From Halobacillus_A sp043497005 (GTDB lineage Bacteria; Bacillota; Bacilli; Bacillales; Halobacillaceae), in assembly GCF_043497005.1 (NCBI RefSeq), contig NZ_JBIEKE010000002.1, forward strand, positions 744,001 to 808,000: a stretch of DNA of 64,000 bases. The letters run 5' to 3'. Position numbers and translations under genes: made by a program. Of the stretch, positions 60,118 to 64,000 are shown in pieces (positions within the stretch are counted from its first letter, which is position 1; each line of letters opens with the position of its first letter). Below the pieces are notes generated by a model. The model saw only the letters and a program-made list of their open reading frames with translations, searched no databases and was not told the DNA's origin.

Positions 60118-61985
60118 TATCGGCCAGCCCCCTTTTCAATATCTTTTTCAAGGTCTGCTTTATGAATGTGGTGCCCAAGATCGTCCTTAATTGAACGCGT
60201 CAGCATCGATCCGAGTGTGATTCCCATTCCAATGAACACAAGAGCTAGCCAGCCTTTATCATCCACTTGATAGATAAATCCAAAGCCAGCTATAAACAAG
60301 CCTAGTGACATCATGAAAGGTAAAATAGAAGCGTTCGGCATATGAATATCACCCAGAGGTTCTGCAGGTGTCATCCCTTTCTTGCCCTCACTTTTCTCTA
60401 TCCATAATGGATCAAGTCCGCGAACAAGCGGAGTTTGTACAAAGTTGTAGTGCGGCGGTGGTGATGGAATTGACCACTCCAGTGTTCTGCCATCCCATGG
60501 ATCCCCGCTCACTTTTTCAGTCTTCACAGCTGTATAAACTACGTTAACTAAGAAAATAATTGTACCGATTGCCATTAAGAAGGCACCAGCCGTACTTATA
60601 ATATTTCCTGTTTCAAGACCTTGTCCTTCAAGGAAAACCCAGTAACGTCGAGGCATCCCCATTAATCCTAAAAAGTGTTGAATAAAGAATGTCAGATGAA
60701 AACCGATGAAAAACGGCCAGAAAGCAAGCTTGCCAAGTTTTTCATTAAGTACTTTACCAAACATTTTAGGCCACCAGTAATGCAGGGAAGCAAAAAGACC
60801 AAATACTACACCGCCGACAATTACGTAGTGGAAGTGTCCAACTACAAAATATGTGTCGTGGTATTGATAGTCGGCTGCAGCTGCAGCAAGCATTACCCCT
60901 GTCATTCCTCCAATTGTAAATGAAGGAATAAATGCTACGGACCACAGCATTGCGGAAGTCATGCGAATATTTCCACCCCACATTGTAAACATCCAGTTAA
61001 AGATCTTAATCCCTGTTGGTACTGCGATTGCCATCGTCGCAACAGCAAAGATGGAGTTAGCAATCGGTCCCATACCCACTGTAAACATATGGTGTGCCCA
61101 AACCATGAAACCAAGGAACCCAATAAGTACGGTTGCAAAAACCATTGCAGAATAACCAAACAACCGTTTTTTAGAAAATGTTGAGAATATATCACTAAAT
61201 GCACCGAACAACGGCAAAATCAGGATATAAACTTCAGGGTGTCCAAAGATCCAGAATAAGTGTTCCCAAATAATTGCGTTACCTCCAGCAGCTGTATCGA
61301 AAAATACAGAACCAAACATACGATCAAACATCATGAGGAACAAACCGACAGTCAAAGCCGGAAATGCAAATAAGATTAATGTACTTGTAACAAAAGATGC
61401 CCATGTAAATAAAGGCATACGCATATACGTCATTCCTGGTGCACGCATGTTAACAATCGTTACGAGGAAGTTAATCCCTCCGATTAATGTACCTGCACCT
61501 GAAATTTGAAGACCCATGACATAATAATCTACACCATGTCCTGCTGAAGTTGTAGATAAAGGAGCATAGTTTGTCCAACCAGCATCAGGGGCTCCTCCTG
61601 TAAACCATGAAACGTTCAGCATAATTCCTCCGAATAAAAACAGCCAGAATCCGAGGGAATTCAGAAATGGAAATGCTACGTCTCTTGCACCGATTTGCAG
61701 CGGCACCACTGCGTTCATTAAAGCAAATATTAGCGGCATAGCAGCCAAGAATATCATCGTCGTTCCGTGCATCGTAATCATTTCATTGTATAATCCAGCT
61801 GAGATAAAGTCATTATCCGGCCTCATCAACTGAATACGAATTAGCATCGCTTCAAGCCCGCCGATCAGGAAAAACAGGCCACCAGCGACCAAATAAAGAT
61901 GGGCAATCTTCTTGTGGTCCACTGTTGTCAAATAATCCCAAATCGCAGCGCCGAGCCCACGATTTTGTGACATTGCAGTACTCAC
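60117..61985 (-). CDS. ctaD: Cytochrome c oxidase (caa3) subunit I
   Basis: Catalytic subunit with low-spin heme and the heme-CuB centre. 622 residues, about 14 transmembrane segments. Ligands visible: MITMHGTTMIF near 72 (heme a His), WIFGHPEVYILILP near 257 (CuB His and crosslinked Tyr), WAHHMFTVGM near 305 (two CuB His) and GHFHYVIVGG near 393 (both heme His). GTG start with GGGAGG upstream. Part of ctaCDEF. Confidence 0.97.
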   Translation of the reverse strand: MSTAMSQNRGLGAAIWDYLTTVDHKKIAHLYLVAGGLFFLIGGLEAMLIRIQLMRPDNDFISAGLYNEMITMHGTTMIFLAAMPLIFALMNAVVPLQIGARDVAFPFLNSLGFWLFLFGGIMLNVSWFTGGAPDAGWTNYAPLSTTSAGHGVDYYVMGLQISGAGTLIGGINFLVTIVNMRAPGMTYMRMPLFTWASFVTSTLILFAFPALTVGLFLMMFDRMFGSVFFDTAAGGNAIIWEHLFWIFGHPEVYILILPLFGAFSDIFSTFSKKRLFGYSAMVFATVLIGFLGFMVWAHHMFTVGMGPIANSIFAVATMAIAVPTGIKIFNWMFTMWGGNIRMTSAMLWSVAFIPSFTIGGMTGVMLAAAAADYQYHDTYFVVGHFHYVIVGGVVFGLFASLHYWWPKMFGKVLNEKLGKLAFWPFFIGFHLTFFIQHFLGLMGMPRRYWVFLEGQGLETGNIISTAGAFLMAIGTIIFLVNVVYTAVKTEKVSGDPWDGRTLEWSIPSPPPHYNFVQTPLVRGLDPLWIEKSEGKKGMTPAEPLGDIHMPNASILPFMMSLGLFIAGFGFIYQVDDKGWLALVFIGMGITLGSMLTRSIKDDLGHHIHKADLEKDIEKGAGR

Positions 61986-62019
61986 GCTTTAACCTCCCTT
62001 TAAAGCTTTACATAAAATA

Positions 62020-63087
62020 TTATTCTTCTTCTACTTCTTCACCGGATACATTCGACCCTACGTCGGAATGATCAAGTTCCATTAAATATTCAGCTATTTG
62101 ATTAGCTTCTTCTTCTGAAACTAAGTTAGCCGGCATTTGATTTCCTGGTTTTACTTCTTCAGGGTTTACAATCCAGTCCACCAGGTTTTCTTTAGATGGC
62201 TCTAAAACGCCAGCAATTTTTGTGCGATTCGCAAAGTTTGTTAAGTTCGGTCCTTGTCCAGCAGCACCGTCGCCAATCGCGTGACAGCCTAAGCAGCTAT
62301 CTTCAAAAAGATCTTGTCCTTCTTGTGCATCAGCCGTTTCAGCTTCTGCTTCAGGATCAACATTTTGCATGTCTTCTTTCCACTGGTCGTATTCATCAGG
62401 ACTTACAGCAATAACTCTAAAGTCCATTAAGGAGTGAGACTCTCCACAAAGCTCAGCACAGTGGCCCCAATAAACGCCTTCCTCGTAAGCTTCTAAGTAC
62501 ATAGTATTGTCATTATCTCCAGGGTTTGTATCCATTTTCCCAGCAATGGAAGGTACCCAGAAGGAGTGAATGACATCACTCGATTTCATATCTAAGTATA
62601 CTCTCTCACCAGTAGGAATATAGAGATCCTGACTCGTAGAAATTTCATCGTCTGGATAACTGAAATGCCACCAATATTGATTTCCTGTTACTTCAACAGT
62701 TGTAACTCCATCATCACCTTTGGTAGATTCATCAGCTAGATCAAAAGTAGCTTGTACAGTTGGGACTGCCAATACTAATAATAAAATGATTGGAATTACA
62801 GTCCAAATCACTTCAAGCGCTTTATTCCCTTCAGTTTGCTTAGGAATAAAGTCTTCTTGACCTTTCTTCTGACGATAGCGGATAAGTACAAACGTGTAGA
62901 TCGCCATAACTATTACAAATACAAACAGCATAATAGCGATACTGATCATCATAAGATCAAATAATAACTCTGAGCCATATCCTTTAGGTTTAAGTGCACT
63001 TAAATTGTCAACTCCACACCCTGATAACATAAGGGTCAGTGCCCCAAACAGGAAGAATGACCGGAACTTTCCCATCCAACCTCTCAT
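62020..63087 (-). CDS. ctaC: Cytochrome c oxidase (caa3) subunit II with fused cytochrome c
   Basis: Subunit II lipoprotein: signal peptide with lipobox LSGC near residue 24, two transmembrane helices (about 48-70 and 90-112), CuA domain (HCAELCGESHSLMDF, Cys pair, His and Met) and a C-terminal cytochrome c domain with heme site CLGCH near 265 and Met ligand in NQMPANLV. 355 residues from ATG 63087, which has AGAGAGG upstream; the frame to 63150 adds 21 residues ahead of the signal peptide and is rejected. The acidic end (SGEEVEEE) is notable. A cytochrome c fusion defines the caa3 type. Confidence 0.95.
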   Translation of the reverse strand: MRGWMGKFRSFFLFGALTLMLSGCGVDNLSALKPKGYGSELLFDLMMISIAIMLFVFVIVMAIYTFVLIRYRQKKGQEDFIPKQTEGNKALEVIWTVIPIILLLVLAVPTVQATFDLADESTKGDDGVTTVEVTGNQYWWHFSYPDDEISTSQDLYIPTGERVYLDMKSSDVIHSFWVPSIAGKMDTNPGDNDNTMYLEAYEEGVYWGHCAELCGESHSLMDFRVIAVSPDEYDQWKEDMQNVDPEAEAETADAQEGQDLFEDSCLGCHAIGDGAAGQGPNLTNFANRTKIAGVLEPSKENLVDWIVNPEEVKPGNQMPANLVSEEEANQIAEYLMELDHSDVGSNVSGEEVEEE

Positions 63088-63133
63088 TAAGTAATACCTC
63101 TCTTTCTCTTTTAATGAAATTTTTATATTATTT

Positions 63134-63169
63134 GTAACCAGCTCATGCAATAAATCATGAGCTAGTTAC
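63134..63169 (-). promoter_or_regulatory. Stem-loop between ctaB and ctaC
   Basis: GTAACTAGCTCATG pairs with CATGAGCTGGTTAC (one G-T pair) around eight bases. No good T run follows on the minus strand, so it may be an mRNA processing or stability element, or a weak terminator after ctaB. It lies directly before ctaC. Confidence 0.65.
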
Positions 63170-63170
63170 A

Positions 63171-64000
63171 TTAATAAAAAAACGGCAGTGTGACTAAAAC
63201 CATTGTTAAAAATAGGATAGTCAAATAGTTAAGAGAATAAACAAACATCCATGTTGCCCACTTGTAGTCATCTTTCATGAAGAAACCAGCAATCCCTAAG
63301 ATCAGCCAGCCTAAGGATAATGTAAATGCAATGACTAAAAATATACTGCCCAGTGATGCTAAATAAATTGGTAATGGCAGCAGACAAGCCACGTAGATCA
63401 CAATTTGACGTTTCGTCATTTGAAAACCATGGACAACCGGCAGCATGGGAATTCCTGCTGCTTTATATTCATCCTTCTTCTTCATAGCTAATGCTAAGAA
63501 GTGAGGTGTTTGCCAGATAAACATGATTAGAAACAAAATAATTGCTTCTAATTGTAAACTTGGTTCAATCGCGGCCCATCCAATTAATGGGGGCACCGCA
63601 CCGGAAAAACTTCCAATAACCGTGTTAATGGTATATTTCCTCTTAGACCACATCGTATACAGCACAACGTAGATAAACCAGCCGGCTGCTCCTAATAGAG
63701 CTGCAGGTATTGTTGTGAAAGATAAGACAATAACCCCAGCTGCTGAAACACCAATTCCCATCCATTTTATAACATCAAGAGGAATAGATCCTGTTACGGT
63801 TGGTCTGCTTACAGTTCTAGACATCAAAGGATCGATGTCTCTATCATACCAGTTATTTAAAATACAGCCACCAGCAATTACGAAAGCGGTTCCGAACATT
63901 GTCAGCAGGAAGGTTAACCACTGATCGGTAAAACTGGCTCCCGTATAAAATAAAGCTAGCCAAAAGCCAGTGAAAGTCGTAATTAAATTAGAATTTATAA
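63171..64000 (-). CDS. ctaB: Protoheme IX farnesyltransferase (5' end outside window)
   Basis: Heme O synthase, a membrane prenyltransferase supplying heme for the oxidase. About 276 C-terminal residues are visible; the frame is open to base 64000 and begins INSNLITTFTGFWLALFYTG, matching B. subtilis CtaB from about residue 34. Prenyl-diphosphate motifs NNWYDRDIDPLMSRT and YTMWSKRKYTINTV are intact, with seven or more transmembrane segments. The internal ATG at 63899 is not the start. Confidence 0.95.
   Translation of the reverse strand, partial: INSNLITTFTGFWLALFYTGASFTDQWLTFLLTMFGTAFVIAGGCILNNWYDRDIDPLMSRTVSRPTVTGSIPLDVIKWMGIGVSAAGVIVLSFTTIPAALLGAAGWFIYVVLYTMWSKRKYTINTVIGSFSGAVPPLIGWAAIEPSLQLEAIILFLIMFIWQTPHFLALAMKKKDEYKAAGIPMLPVVHGFQMTKRQIVIYVACLLPLPIYLASLGSIFLVIAFTLSLGWLILGIAGFFMKDDYKWATWMFVYSLNYLTILFLTMVLVTLPFFY

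Noticed and set aside
1..64000. Prophage, defence island or secondary-metabolite cluster
   Set aside because: Gene content and order match the B. subtilis core chromosome throughout; no transposase, integrase, restriction or toxin-antitoxin gene was recognised, nor any tRNA gene that could act as an integration site.

Overview
The window is a 64 kb stretch of chromosome from a spore-forming, aerobic member of the Bacillaceae. The evidence is the gene order, which follows the Bacillus subtilis segment from ctaB through the ylb genes, the division and cell-wall (dcw) cluster, spoIIG-sigG and ylm to pyr almost gene for gene. It includes sporulation genes (spoIIGA, sigE, sigG, spoVD, spoVE, ylbJ, rsfA) and the bacillithiol gene bshC. 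MurE carries the DNPR motif expected of a meso-diaminopimelate ligase. Several exported domains end in very acidic tails, which suggests a moderately halophilic genus of the Thalassobacillus/Pontibacillus/Halobacillus type; that placement is inference. Most genes lie on the minus strand, so the layout below runs in increasing coordinates, mostly against transcription.

1-10,260: de novo pyrimidine operon pyrR-pyrP-pyrB-pyrC-carA-carB-pyrK-pyrD (pyrD cut by the window edge), with a near-consensus promoter and three PyrR-binding attenuators, ahead of pyrR, pyrP and pyrB. 10,259-14,811: rluD, lspA and ileS, the last behind a complete isoleucine T-box leader. 14,815-18,849: divIVA, ylmH, ylmG, sepF, ylmE, ylmD and ylmC (septum placement and associated functions). 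19,143-21,651: sigG, sigE and spoIIGA, the sporulation sigma cascade, with a candidate sigma-F promoter for sigG and a spoIIG promoter with unusually wide spacing.

22,166-40,250: the dcw cluster, in transcription order mraZ, rsmH, ftsL, pbpB, spoVD, murE, murF, mraY, murD, spoVE, divIB, ylxW, ylxX, sbp, ftsA, ftsZ. murG and murB, present between spoVE and divIB in B. subtilis, are absent and replaced by a 367-base non-coding gap. 40,412-46,240: bshC, a DUF3397 membrane protein, panE, ylbP, rsfA, an enoyl-CoA hydratase family gene, rpmF and ylbN. 46,469-55,302: the ylb genes (tmcAL, ylbL, ylbK, ylbJ, coaD, rsmD, ylbG, ylbF, ylbD, a CBS protein, ylbA). 55,406-58,008: a YtvI-like permease, a GNAT acetyltransferase and a DUF420 protein. 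58,089-64,000: the caa3 cytochrome oxidase genes ctaG, ctaF, ctaE, ctaD, ctaC and ctaB (cut by the window edge).

No tRNA, rRNA, CRISPR array, insertion sequence or prophage was recognised. The parts least explained by known genes are intergenic. They are a strongly structured, terminator-ended candidate RNA between rsmD and ylbG (about 52,176-52,346), a three-copy family of ~63-base hairpin repeats, a GGTACC-type inverted repeat near ylmC, a terminator-like hairpin containing the spoVE ribosome binding site, and an inverted repeat able to mask the bshC ribosome binding site. I saw no clear new multi-gene system.
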